From Faeciplasma gallinarum (GTDB taxonomy: Bacteria; Bacillota; Clostridia; Oscillospirales; Ruminococcaceae), in the NCBI GenBank assembly GCA_018711085.1, contig DVIR01000047.1, forward strand, positions 1 through 51,476: DNA of 51,476 nucleotides, read 5' to 3'. The notes under the pieces were generated by a model. It was not told the origin of the DNA, ran no database searches, and saw only the letters and a program-made list of their open reading frames with translations. This document shows, one piece after another, positions 42,379 through 50,348 of this stretch. Position 1 is the first letter of the stretch. Each line of letters starts with the position of its first letter. Made by a program: the position numbers and the translations under genes.

Positions 42379-42822
42379 GTGAAGTCTGATCTTAACCCGC
42401 GCGGCTCAAACCGCGACGTCGGCAGCTGTCTCATGCGCTTTGTTTCAGGCGGCGCAGATGGCTCTGCGCAAATCCCGCCGTCGTTCTGCCAAAAACGCAA
42501 AAAGCAAATATATGCATACCCTAAGCTCACCGCCGCAGTGTGCATGAGCAAAGACCTCAGCGGAGCCGCAGCGCTGTCACGTGCGCTTGTGCGGCGCGGA
42601 TGCAGCGTTGAGTTCAGCTCGCTAACGTACCGCAAAAGCAAAAGCCGCTGCCTTTACTGCCTGTGCCTGGGGCTTCTCACGAGGCAGGTGCCCGAACTTC
42701 TGCCCTGCATGTGCGAACATTCCGACGCGGTTCTCATAGGCAGCTCATACTACGCAGTGATCAAAGAGCACGCAAAGACCGTTATCTCAGACAATGCCGT
42801 CGGTGTGCTGTCTGAGCTTTAG
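42379..42822 (+). CDS. Hypothetical protein of unknown function
   Basis: I do not recognise this frame of 147 residues. The GTG at 42379 has AAGGAG 8 bp upstream; an ATG at 42376 is followed at once by TGA and is in another frame. The translation is Arg-, Ser- and Cys-rich in the first half (PSFCQKRKKQIYAYPKL, CLYCLCLGLLTRQ) and looks more protein-like at the end (DAVLIGSSYYAVIKEHAK). Its last 36 bp overlap the 3' end of rpe on the other strand. A minus-strand frame over the same bases looks worse. It may be spurious. Confidence 0.4.
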   Translation: MKSDLNPRGSNRDVGSCLMRFVSGGADGSAQIPPSFCQKRKKQIYAYPKLTAAVCMSKDLSGAAALSRALVRRGCSVEFSSLTYRKSKSRCLYCLCLGLLTRQVPELLPCMCEHSDAVLIGSSYYAVIKEHAKTVISDNAVGVLSEL

Positions 42823-43452
42823 CACGTTTTCCGCCATGTTTTCGGCTCCGAACAGATACGAGCCGGAAACAAGCACGTTTGCGCCCGCCTCGGTGACCTT
42901 GTCCACGGTTTTGTCGGAAATTCCGCCGTCCACCTCTATATCGGTCGTCAGACCGACAGAGTTAAGCTTTTCACGCAAAGCTTTTATCTTATCAAGGGTA
43001 TCGTAAATGAATCCCTGGCCGCCAAAGCCCGGCTCAACGGTCATCACAAGAATCATGTCGAGCTTGTCAAGCCACGGATATACACTGCTCACCGGTGTGT
43101 TCGGCTTTACCGATATCCCCGCCTTCAGTCCGCGCGCATGTATTGCATCTATGGTCTTGGACGGGTCGCCGTCCGCCTCAACGTGAAAGGTTATTATGTC
43201 TGCCCCCGCGTTTGCAAAGCCCTCTATGTACTTAAGCGGCTCGCTTATCATAAGGTGCACGTCCATCGGGAGTGCGGAGTATTTTTTTATGGATTTTAAA
43301 ACAGGTATGCCGTAGCTTATGTTCGGGACGAAGTGCCCGTCCATGACGTCAAAGTGTATCATGTCGCAGCCGGAGTCCTTTGCACGGGAAAGCTCGTTTG
43401 CAAGGCAGCCGAAGTCCGCCGACAATATTGATGCGCTGACGAGTGTTTTCAT
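42787..43452 (-). CDS. rpe: Ribulose-phosphate 3-epimerase
   Basis: This TIM-barrel enzyme of 221 residues interconverts ribulose-5- and xylulose-5-phosphate in the pentose phosphate pathway. Motifs: SASILSADFGCLANE, metal ligands in MIHFDVMDGHFVPNISYG and DVHLMI, the loop VEPGFGGQGF and IEVDGGIS. The ATG at 43452 is the family start. In many Firmicutes rpe follows rsgA; here it stands alone with its own promoter. Confidence 0.96.
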   Translation of the reverse strand: MKTLVSASILSADFGCLANELSRAKDSGCDMIHFDVMDGHFVPNISYGIPVLKSIKKYSALPMDVHLMISEPLKYIEGFANAGADIITFHVEADGDPSKTIDAIHARGLKAGISVKPNTPVSSVYPWLDKLDMILVMTVEPGFGGQGFIYDTLDKIKALREKLNSVGLTTDIEVDGGISDKTVDKVTEAGANVLVSGSYLFGAENMAENVLKLRQHTDGIV

Positions 43453-43567
43453 AATTTCTCATCTTCCTTGATATAATACAACCTGCGCAAGGATAATATT
43501 GCATAAACTCTTACCGTCAATCTGCATTCTCCCCTCGCGGTTGACTTTTACATAAACAATCATGTTC

Positions 43568-43596
43568 ATTATACCCCAAACCGCTCCGCTATGCAA
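43568..43596 (-). promoter_or_regulatory. Sigma-A promoter of rpe
   Basis: On the minus strand TTGCAT (43591-43596), 17-bp spacer, TATAAT (43568-43573), about 115 bp upstream of the start. Nothing else is seen in 43600-43905 apart from scattered short frames. Confidence 0.7.
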
Positions 43597-43909
43597 GAAA
43601 TAACTCTGCAAAAACTTCATTTTCGGCGCAATTTAAGCTTTCGGCGATGACAAACGCCATATAAAATCAAAACGCCGCCAAAAGCCACACTGCTCTGACG
43701 GCTATATATTAAAACGGCTCTGCTGACTGCCGCGCATATGACATTTGTAAATACCATGCAGCGTTTGACACCTTCATCGCCTTGCGTCCCTGCCGATATT
43801 TGCGGTCAGCTCCTCCGTTAGTTCAGTATATTCCACAGTGGAACATGTTGACACAACGTGTATGCCCGATGCGTTTATACGGGCTTGCAAAACTCACTGT
43901 CGCCGCTGC

Positions 43910-44127
43910 TCGGCACGCGTTGGTCAAGGCGCATTTGACATAAGCGGCGCATGCTACACGCGCGGCGCACTCGGCACGTGCGGCGCACTCGGTACGTGCG
44001 GTACACACGGCAACCGGTTTTCGCATCACTCGGGGCATGCAGTACGGGCGTGGCGGCACATGCATCACATGTGGCACACTCGGCACATGTGGCACGATCG
44101 GCACATGTGGCACGCTCGGCACATGCG
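43910..44127. repeat. Degenerate 18-bp tandem repeat array (about 12 units)
   Basis: Units of exactly 18 bp run from about 43910 to 44127. The clearest are two GC-rich copies starting at 43964 and 43982, which share GGCGCACTCGG, and three copies starting at 44072, 44090 and 44108, which share TGGCAC, TCGGCACATG. Units between are eroded but keep the phase. Each unit contains a CACGTG or CACATGTG palindrome. Because 18 is divisible by 3, every frame yields hexapeptide repeats, which explains the long but low-complexity open frames on both strands. The array lies just beyond the terminator of the non-coding RNA. Confidence 0.8.
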
Positions 44128-44146
44128 CCATTTTTCTTTATACGCA

Positions 44147-44182
44147 CAAAAAGAAAAGAGGAGCGATTTTACTCGCTCCTCT
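44147..44182 (-). terminator. Strong terminator of the large non-coding transcript
   Basis: AGAGGAGCGA and TCGCTCCTCT form a perfect 10-bp stem with a 6-nt loop, followed on the minus strand by TTTTCTTTTT. No coding region ends upstream of it on this strand. Confidence 0.93.
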
Positions 44183-45609
44183 GAAGGATTTTACTTATGA
44201 CATTCTGAAATGCTCGTCACTTTCGTGACCTTTTATAGCTTTCAGCTAAACTAAAGTGTACTTTGGACTCACCCCTTAACTTCAGATTTTCAGCCGTCTG
44301 AACAGTACTTTCATGGGAACCAACCCTTTAGTTTATATTGATATATCTAATCAGTTATCCTTAACATCTTCACCTGCTGCGTTGATATTTTGCATTGCTC
44401 AGCTTCCGCCGCATGCTTTTTTATCCCTGCTGTCAGGCTTTGATATTTCGGCACCTCACCGAGAGCCTTACTGCGTTATTTTCTGATTCTCATCAGTTTT
44501 ACGCGCTCAATCGGCTTCGCCATAACTTAAGTCTTTGTTGGACTCACCCTTTCACCGCTTTACTTAAATATCCGGTCTGTATAATCTGATTTGTTTCACG
44601 AAATCACATCCTGACGGGTATTATGTTATCGTCCTAAGACTGTTAGTTATTTTATATTATTAAACTTTGAAGATATGCTTGCTTACATACCGCTTTAGCT
44701 TTTTAGCCGGGCTTTTTTCTTAAACATCTCAGCGACATCTGATGACGTCTTAACGATATCAAAGTTTATGCTCTGCTGTTATAAGCTAATTTTAGCTTAG
44801 CTAAAGGGTTTTAGCTTATAGAATTTGCTTTTGAAACTTTGTGCTTTTTTCGTTTACAGAACGGTTATCGTACTCGCCTTTATTTGCGCCTGTGCATTCA
44901 TGCTGTGCATGCTGCATTTGCTCATCTGCCGGATTTATATCGAAGTCGTTATAACTTACTCAAAGCTTAGATCCATGCAAACTCTTTTCGCTTATACATT
45001 GCCGCTGTGCTTTCCGAATCGAACGCCGGTTTTAGCTTTTGGCTATTATATTCAATTATATAGATTTGCTTAGTTATTCATACTGACTTAAAGCTTAGCT
45101 TTAAGTTTCGCTCGAAGTATTTGCTTTATGCATTGCTTCAAGCATTATCCCTATGGTTTCCTTACGTTATCGTCACAGTTTTAATAGGTCAGCTCAAAAA
45201 CCTGATAGCTTGTAAGCTTAAAAGCTTGAAAACTTAAAGTTTACAGCTTCTCTTGTGTGAGCCTTTAGCTCATCACTTCGGCTGTCTTGACCTACACCGC
45301 AGCTTAACGTTTTATATCGGGACTACTGCACCCATATGAGAATCATCTCTTAAATGTGTTAAGCTTATTGGCTTACTGCTCGATCACTGAAACCTCATCT
45401 ATGCACAGAATGCTGGACTCACGCCTTTCTCTATTTGGATTTTTCTGAACCAGTTCCGCTGCGTGCGAGTTTCATGATGAATCATCCTTTTTTAAATTTT
45501 GCTTACTAATCATCGGTTGTCATCTGTCGGCGACCTTTGGCAAGCTTAATTCTTCATCGGAACCCTCTCCCTTTTATTTTTCAGTGACTACTTATCTTTT
45601 TCTTTCGTC
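44147..45609 (-). ncRNA. Candidate giant structured non-coding RNA (about 1.46 kb)
   Basis: A consensus promoter (45616-45644) and a perfect terminator (44147-44182) bound a minus-strand unit with no plausible ORF: stop codons are dense and the only ribosome-site-like start gives MKN-stop. The transcript is A-rich and full of local hairpins: 45086-45106 (9 bp), 45258-45272, 44780-44820 (10-bp arms), 44289-44302, 44483-44496 (CTGAT-GAGA-ATCAG) and 44216-44229 (GTCAC-GAAA-GTGAC), the last two with GNRA tetraloops. GTGAGTCCA occurs three times (45414, 44539, 44264), as does ACGATAAC (45166, 44864, 44625). These are traits of large ornate RNAs such as OLE, GOLLD or ROOL, but it is longer and I match it to none. 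Function unknown. Confidence 0.75.
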
Positions 45610-45615
45610 ATCTAT

Positions 45616-45644
45616 AATATATCATAGCTTTTGTGCGATGTCAA
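45616..45644 (-). promoter_or_regulatory. Near-consensus sigma-A promoter of the large non-coding RNA
   Basis: On the minus strand TTGACA (45639-45644), 17-bp spacer, TATATT (45616-45621). It is the only promoter I found in the window with a perfect TTGACA. It lies back to back with the yrzB promoter, 58 bp between the -35 boxes. Confidence 0.9.
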
Positions 45645-45702
45645 TACTTTTTCAAAACTTTTTTCAAAAAAATTATTCAACATATTTCTTAATGATATCC
45701 TG

Positions 45703-45731
45703 TTGACTTTGAGGCGCATATACACTATAAT
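45703..45731 (+). promoter_or_regulatory. Sigma-A promoter of the DUF1292 gene yrzB
   Basis: TTGACT (45703-45708), 17-bp spacer, TATAAT (45726-45731). The leader of about 100 nt before the ATG contains short GC-rich inverted repeats but no known riboswitch. Confidence 0.8.
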
Positions 45732-45838
45732 TTATTTGTAGTAAATGTGCAGCGCACAACTATCTGTAAGTGGTGCCCATGTGCTGCCGTGTGTCTGCGG
45801 CATCGGCGGGCTGCCATCAGCGAAAGGCGATGAACAAA

Positions 45839-46174
45839 ATGGATAATTACGATAACGACTTCGTTCCGGAGCTGTACACGCTGAGCGACGAGGACGGCGT
45901 TGAGCACACGGTTGAGATGCTTGACTACTACGATGAAGGGGACGACAGGTATTACGCCATGGTTCCCTACTATGAGCACCCTGAAGATCTGATAAACGAC
46001 AGCGGCGAGCTTCTCATACTGAAGTCCGACTATTCAACAGGTGAGGAAACGCTCATAACAATAGATGACGAGGATGAGTTCAACAGAATCGGCGAGATAT
46101 TCATGCGCAGGCTTGAGGAGTTCTTTGACGGCGACGACGAGGACGTCCCCGCTGACGACGGCGTAAGCTCATAA
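45839..46174 (+). CDS. yrzB: DUF1292 protein (YrzB family)
   Basis: A very acidic protein of 111 residues with the DUF1292 core: DNDFVPELYTLSDEDGVEHT, EMLDYYDEGDDRYYAMVPYYE and a Glu/Asp-rich C-terminus. It is a conserved Firmicutes protein of unknown function, usually encoded with alaS, ireB and ruvX. Here it is next to ruvX but on the opposite strand, while ireB lies far away. Start choice: ATG 45839 has AAAGG 11 bp upstream; ATG 45830, three codons earlier, is nearly as likely. A second DUF1292 gene is at 34741-35064. Confidence 0.88.
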   Translation: MDNYDNDFVPELYTLSDEDGVEHTVEMLDYYDEGDDRYYAMVPYYEHPEDLINDSGELLILKSDYSTGEETLITIDDEDEFNRIGEIFMRRLEEFFDGDDEDVPADDGVSS

Positions 46175-46264
46175 GGCGGCGCATGGCTGCGGCGAATATT
46201 TTTCTGCGCAGTGAAGATAATATAAGTGAAAATTTATTCTGCCTTGTTCGATAAAGCATGTTAA

Positions 46265-46270
46265 TATAAT
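46265..46270 (+). promoter_or_regulatory. -10 element of the small RNA gene
   Basis: A perfect TATAAT, with CTTGTT or TTGTTC 15-16 bp upstream as a poor -35. It points at the structured sequence downstream. Confidence 0.5.
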
Positions 46271-46276
46271 CCAACA

Positions 46277-46464
46277 TATCTTTATAGGGAATCGTGCTCC
46301 GGGTGCGGATTGCAGACCTCCTGCGAAAGCGGACGAAGGGAGCGTGAAACATCAGGGACGGTACCCACCTGCTTGTAAGCGGGTTTTATGTTCATGTGGC
46401 GGCAAGGCGGAGAATATTGATAACAAACACACCACCCGCATTTTTTGCGGATGGTGTTTTTTTG
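46277..46464 (+). ncRNA. Structured small RNA gene, possibly 6S RNA
   Basis: Between yrzB and ruvX lies a GC-rich, ORF-free stretch of about 190 nt with its own -10 and a strong terminator. It holds hairpins such as CCTGCTTGTAAGCGGG and a GCTCC/GGAGC closure around a GAAA-capped arm. Near the 3' end GTGGCGGCAAGGCGGAG resembles the 3' segment of enterobacterial 6S RNA (GCGGCGGCA...GGAG), and the size fits 6S RNA. However, I could not fold it into the long rod with central bubble, so the identity is open. It does not match SRP RNA, tmRNA or RNase P. Confidence 0.5.
46429..46464 (+). terminator. Bidirectional terminator between the small RNA and ruvX
   Basis: ACACCACCCGC and GCGGATGGTGT pair (one mismatch) around a T-rich loop, followed by TTTTTTT. 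A-runs on the other side make it usable by ruvX as well. Confidence 0.88.
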
Positions 46465-46491
46465 TCCGGTCTCAGGGGTATAGCCCACGGG

Positions 46492-46920
46492 TTATACCCG
46501 CTTTTTCTTTCTGTACTCGAGGTAGCTCTCAAGTATCAGCGTGGCGGCGACTGTGTCTATGACTGCCTTGCGGCGTTTGCCTCGGACATTTGTCTCGTTG
46601 AGTATGCCTATCGCCTGGACGGTGGTCACCCTTTCGTCCCACATCGAAACCTCAAGGCCGGTGCTTTCAGACAGCTTTTTTGCAAACTCCTCGCACTTTT
46701 GTGCACGCTCGCCGCGGCTCCCGTCCATATTCATCGGCAGCCCGACAACTATGTGCTCCGTGCCGAGTTCTTTTGCCTTGTCGGAAATCTTCCTGACAAG
46801 CACATCCTGGTTTCTCTCAGCCACCGTTCCCACCGGAGACGCTATCGATTCGTATTTGTCGCAGGACGCAAGTCCTGTCCTTGCATCCCCGTAATCAACG
46901 GCAAGTATTCTCATGCGCAC
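46492..46920 (-). CDS. ruvX: RuvX/YqgF-family Holliday-junction resolvase-like nuclease
   Basis: An RNase H-fold nuclease of 142 residues implicated in Holliday-junction resolution and 16S rRNA 5' end processing. The first Asp lies in ILAVDYGDARTGLA, the conserved VVGLPMNMDGSRGERAQ follows, and the final acidic pair is in WDERVTTVQA and KAVIDTVAATLILESYL. It is the last gene of the pepF-ROK-LURP-ruvX group. Confidence 0.94.
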   Translation of the reverse strand: MRMRILAVDYGDARTGLASCDKYESIASPVGTVAERNQDVLVRKISDKAKELGTEHIVVGLPMNMDGSRGERAQKCEEFAKKLSESTGLEVSMWDERVTTVQAIGILNETNVRGKRRKAVIDTVAATLILESYLEYRKKKRV

Positions 46921-46921
46921 C

Positions 46922-47398
46922 TCAATTTCCGTCGCAATTCATCATATCTATTGCTATTACCGTGATGAGCGCCGCAAGCTCGTCATCAGGGTTTGCCACC
47001 TCAAGAGTATAGGTGTCTCCCCAGCTGAGCAGCTTCTTGCTTATGACTGCCACTTCATTGCCTGAGCGGTTTCTTATCGAGTAGTCCCAGCCGAAAAAGT
47101 CGCCTTCGATCTGCCAGCCGTTATAGTCTATTGCGTACTTGGGCTTGAAGAAGGAGAGCTTTCTTGTTATGCTTCCGAGCCTGTTGCCGAAAATCGTTAT
47201 GTCCGCCTTGCCGTACATGCTTATAAACTTTTCGTCTATCTCTCCTATCTCGACGCCGTCGGAGTGGCGGTATATGTGTATGCGGTGGGTAAGGCTGAAA
47301 AACTCCGCCTTGACATAATACTTCGGGGTTTTTGTCTCGTCGTAAACATCGTAGGTGTCAGACCACGAAAATACATGCTGCTTTATAAGAAGTGTCAT
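46922..47398 (-). CDS. LURP-one-related (YxjI/tubby-like) protein
   Basis: A protein of 158 residues of the LURP-one/YxjI family, a small beta-barrel related to tubby C-terminal domains: MTLLIKQHVFSWSDTYDVYDE, YYVKAEFFSLTHRIHIYR, DYNGWQIEGDFFGWDYSI. No catalytic residues are known and the role is unclear; plant and animal relatives bind membrane phospholipids. It starts inside the stop of the ROK kinase (ATGA overlap) and ends 1 bp before ruvX. Confidence 0.88.
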   Translation of the reverse strand: MTLLIKQHVFSWSDTYDVYDETKTPKYYVKAEFFSLTHRIHIYRHSDGVEIGEIDEKFISMYGKADITIFGNRLGSITRKLSFFKPKYAIDYNGWQIEGDFFGWDYSIRNRSGNEVAVISKKLLSWGDTYTLEVANPDDELAALITVIAIDMMNCDGN

Positions 47399-48357
47399 TT
47401 TCCGCTTTCCTCCTCAAGCCTATACAAAAGCGATGCGCCTATGATTCCCGCATCGTTTCCGAGAGCCGCCCTCACAATTTCGGTGTTCCTGGCTCCGCGT
47501 CTGGTGTAAACCATAGACATTGTCAGCTCACGCAGGGGATTTATGAGGTAGTCCCCTTCGTTGCTCACTCCGCCGCCTATGCACAAAATCTGCGGCTGGA
47601 ATATGTTTATGATATTGGCGCAGCCCTCTGCAAGGTAGTGTATATACCTGTTCACGACGGCGCATGCCGCGGGGTCGCTGTGCCTTGCAGCCTCGAACGC
47701 AAGCCTTGCGCCCGCGTCCTGCGGCTTTGCCATGTCGTTCATCAAAGACTCCGGATGCTCATGCATGGCCTGCCTTGTCATCCTGACAAGTCCGGTTGCG
47801 GAGGAGTACACCTCAAAGCATCCACGCCTGCCGCACGTGCACTCATCGCCGCCGACCTCTATCACCATGTGCCCAAGCTCTCCGCCGCCTCCGTTATATC
47901 CCTTATAGATCTTTTTGTCTATGATCACGCCGCCGCCCACGCCCGTGCCGAGGGTGATGCATACCGCGCTGTCAACGCCCTTTGCGCTGCCTGCGCAAAA
48001 CTCGCCGTAAGCCGCTGCATTGGCGTCATTTTCTATGCACACCCTCTTTCCGAGCGCTTCGGCTATGATGCTTTTTGCGGGGAGGTTTGAAAAGTCGAGG
48101 TTGTTTGCATACTCTATCACGCCCCGCTCGGAGTCAACAGCCCCCGGCGAACACAGCCCGACAGAGTATATGTCCGCAAGGCTCATCCCGCAGCTCTCAA
48201 GCGCTTCACGCGCAGCCGAGCAGCACTGCATGATTATCTCGGCGCCGGATGCGGATTTGTCCGTCTTGCGGCTGAGCTTGCACACGATCCTGCCGTCCGA
48301 ATCGACAACGCCCGCAGCAATGTTTGTCCCGCCTAAATCTATGCCTATATTGTACAT
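47395..48357 (-). CDS. ROK-family sugar kinase (glucokinase-like)
   Basis: A sugar kinase of 320 residues. The phosphate-binding loop is MYNIGIDLGGTNIAAGVVD, the catalytic Asp lies in CIENDANAAAYGE, TLGTGVGGGVII is the second phosphate loop, and the ROK zinc motif CTCGRRGCFE is intact. No N-terminal helix-turn-helix is present, so it is a kinase rather than a ROK repressor. Glucose is the likely substrate. It follows pepF by 2 bp and overlaps the LURP-one gene. Confidence 0.92.
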   Translation of the reverse strand: MYNIGIDLGGTNIAAGVVDSDGRIVCKLSRKTDKSASGAEIIMQCCSAAREALESCGMSLADIYSVGLCSPGAVDSERGVIEYANNLDFSNLPAKSIIAEALGKRVCIENDANAAAYGEFCAGSAKGVDSAVCITLGTGVGGGVIIDKKIYKGYNGGGGELGHMVIEVGGDECTCGRRGCFEVYSSATGLVRMTRQAMHEHPESLMNDMAKPQDAGARLAFEAARHSDPAACAVVNRYIHYLAEGCANIINIFQPQILCIGGGVSNEGDYLINPLRELTMSMVYTRRGARNTEIVRAALGNDAGIIGASLLYRLEEESGK

Positions 48358-48359
48358 CG

Positions 48360-50180
48360 TTATCCCAAAAGCTCGTCAAGCTCGTCGATAAGCTCGCCGA
48401 ACAGCTTGAGCGCATCCGCAACCGGCTTGGGCGAGTTCATGTCCACGCCCGCAATCTTCAAAAGCGAAATCGGGTCGGCAGACGAACCGCTTGAAAGGAA
48501 CTTAAGATAATCGTCAACCGCAGGTTTGCCCTCCTTGATTATGCGCTGTGATATCGCTATTGCGGCGGCAAAGCCGGTGGCGTACTGGAACACATAGAAA
48601 TTGTAATAGAAGTGAGGTATTCTCTCCCACTCGTAATCTATTTCCTTGTCTATGACCATGTTCTCGCCGTAATACTCGGCGTTGAGCCTGTGGTAAAGGT
48701 CGCAGAGCGCATCGGCAGTGAGGCTTTCTCCACGCTCCGCCATCTCGCTCGTCAAAAGCTCAAACTCCGCAAACATCGTCTGGCGGTAAAGGGTTGTCCT
48801 GAACTGCTCGAGGAAGTAGTTGATAAGGTATGCCCGCTCGGTCTTGTCGGTGGTCTTTGAAAGCTTGTACTGCATCAAAAGCGCCTCGTTGCAGGTGGAT
48901 GCAACCTCCGCAACAAATATCACATAATCGCTTGTGCAGACGGGCTGGTGCTTCTTTGAAAGATAGGAGTGAAGTGAGTGTCCCATCTCGTGAACGACGG
49001 TAAACTCGCTGTCAAGCGTGTCCTTGTGGTTTAAGAGGACGTACGGGTGGGGTCTTGCACCGGCGGAATACGCTCCCGAGCACTTTCCGACGTTCTCATA
49101 CACGTCAATCCAGCGGTTTTCAAAGCCCTCCTTGAGCATTGCGACGTAGTCGCTGCCCAAAATCTCCATGGCCTTTAAAATCTCCGCCTTGGCGTCCTCA
49201 TAGCTCACGCTGACCTGCGCCTGCGGAACCATCGGAACGTATATATCGTACATGTGCAGCTCATCGACGCCCAAAAGCTTTTTCCTGAGCCCCATGTACT
49301 TGTGAAGGTAGTGCATGTTCTCATGGACAGAGTCTATTAAGCTGCGGTAAACGGATGTCGGCACTTCGTTTTGCGAAAGAGCCGCCTCCAAGGACGATGA
49401 ATACTTTCTCATCCTCGCTTTGAACATCTTCTGCTTGACCTCGCCAAAGTACAGCTGTGCAAGCGTGTTCTTGTACTGCGAATAGGTGTTGTACAGCTTC
49501 TCGAACGCCTGCTTTCTTATCTCCCTGTCCTGGCTTTCAAGGAAGGTTACAAAGGTGCCGTTTGTGAGAGGGCTTTCGTTGCCATCTGCATCAACCACCG
49601 GCGGGAACTTGAGGTCTGCGCCCTCGAACGCATCATACACGTCCTCCGGCGTGGTTGTGATGTGTCCCGCCGCCGCAAGAATTGCTTCCTCCGCCTCCGA
49701 AAGCGTGTGCGCCTTCTTGACACGGATTTTGTCTATTACTCTCTTATATACAAGCAGCTGCGGCTCTTCTGCGTAAAAGTAGTCTATAGTCTCATCGCTC
49801 GCAGCGATAATCTCCGGCTCAATGTATGCCGATGCGGAGCCTATGCGTACAAACAGGTCGTACACCTTTGCCTTGAAGTCCTGATACTTCGAGACGGTTG
49901 TGTCCTGGTCGTTTTTGCGCATGGCGTAGTTTGCAAGCCTGTTTACCCTTATGCTGCACTCGTCGTCATACTTCATAAACTCCAAAAGCGTGCTTGCACT
50001 CGACATGAGCCTGCCGCGGTAGGAAGATATTTTTTCAACCATCCCGCCTGCGCTCTCGTAGTCGTCGAGCCACGCCTCGTCCGACTCGTATAAATCGGTG
50101 AGATCCCATGTGTACTCCTGCGGCACTTCGTCACGGGTCGGGATTTTATTTTTATTAAATTCGCTTGATTTGTCTGACAT
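48360..50180 (-). CDS. pepF: Oligoendopeptidase F
   Basis: A cytoplasmic M3 zinc metallopeptidase of 606 residues that cuts peptides of about 7-17 residues. The HExxH motif is VHEMGHSLHSYL with His397/Glu398/His401; the third ligand lies downstream in FVAEVASTCNEALL. The N-terminal oligopeptidase domain begins RDEVPQEYTWDLTDLY. Length is typical of PepF (about 600). TTAAGGAGG precedes the ATG. It is first in an operon of four and has its own promoter. Confidence 0.97.
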   Translation of the reverse strand: MSDKSSEFNKNKIPTRDEVPQEYTWDLTDLYESDEAWLDDYESAGGMVEKISSYRGRLMSSASTLLEFMKYDDECSIRVNRLANYAMRKNDQDTTVSKYQDFKAKVYDLFVRIGSASAYIEPEIIAASDETIDYFYAEEPQLLVYKRVIDKIRVKKAHTLSEAEEAILAAAGHITTTPEDVYDAFEGADLKFPPVVDADGNESPLTNGTFVTFLESQDREIRKQAFEKLYNTYSQYKNTLAQLYFGEVKQKMFKARMRKYSSSLEAALSQNEVPTSVYRSLIDSVHENMHYLHKYMGLRKKLLGVDELHMYDIYVPMVPQAQVSVSYEDAKAEILKAMEILGSDYVAMLKEGFENRWIDVYENVGKCSGAYSAGARPHPYVLLNHKDTLDSEFTVVHEMGHSLHSYLSKKHQPVCTSDYVIFVAEVASTCNEALLMQYKLSKTTDKTERAYLINYFLEQFRTTLYRQTMFAEFELLTSEMAERGESLTADALCDLYHRLNAEYYGENMVIDKEIDYEWERIPHFYYNFYVFQYATGFAAAIAISQRIIKEGKPAVDDYLKFLSSGSSADPISLLKIAGVDMNSPKPVADALKLFGELIDELDELLG

Positions 50181-50210
50181 AGCATTGCCCTCCTTAAAGC
50201 TTCTTATATT

Positions 50211-50239
50211 AGTTTATCACATATTTTTGGCTTTGTAAA
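50211..50239 (-). promoter_or_regulatory. Sigma-A promoter of the pepF operon
   Basis: On the minus strand TTTACA (50234-50239), 17-bp spacer, TAAACT (50211-50216), 31 bp upstream of the ATG. Confidence 0.65.
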
Positions 50240-50250
50240 TCGGGCAAATA

Positions 50251-50286
50251 CAAAACAAAGACGACAAGACAAATTGTCTTGCCGTC
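50251..50286 (-). terminator. Terminator of the beta-helical surface protein gene
   Basis: GACGGCAAGAC pairs with GTCTTGTCGTC across AATTT, followed on the minus strand by TTTGTTTTG. Confidence 0.75.
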
Positions 50287-50348
50287 CTTGCAAAGAAAAT
50301 AGAAAATATGTTAAAAGTGTAGCCATGCACTGCTACATGAATGCTTAA

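Noticed and set aside
43910..44127. CRISPR array
   Set aside because: Repeats are contiguous 18-bp units without spacers and no cas gene is in the window.
43823..44228. Several frames of 63-120 codons on both strands around 44 kb
   Set aside because: They are open only because an 18-bp repeat has no stop in its frames; translations are monotonous (HMWHTR, VPHVPS, GTCGTL) and lack ribosome sites.
44395..45073. Plus-strand frames of 64 and 82 codons within the large RNA region
   Set aside because: No ribosome sites, hydrophobic Cys/Phe/Leu-rich translations typical of T-rich antisense sequence, and promoter plus terminator both lie on the other strand.
44147..45609. Ribosomal RNA, RNase P, tmRNA or retron/group II intron
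   Set aside because: No rRNA signature blocks, no P4 consensus, no tRNA-like ends, no reverse transcriptase nearby and no intron domain V-like hairpin that I could recognise.
46277..46464. T-box or ykkC-type riboswitch upstream of ruvX
   Set aside because: It is on the wrong strand for ruvX, ends in a terminator with no gene after it, and lacks the core motifs despite a GGGACGGTACCC stretch.
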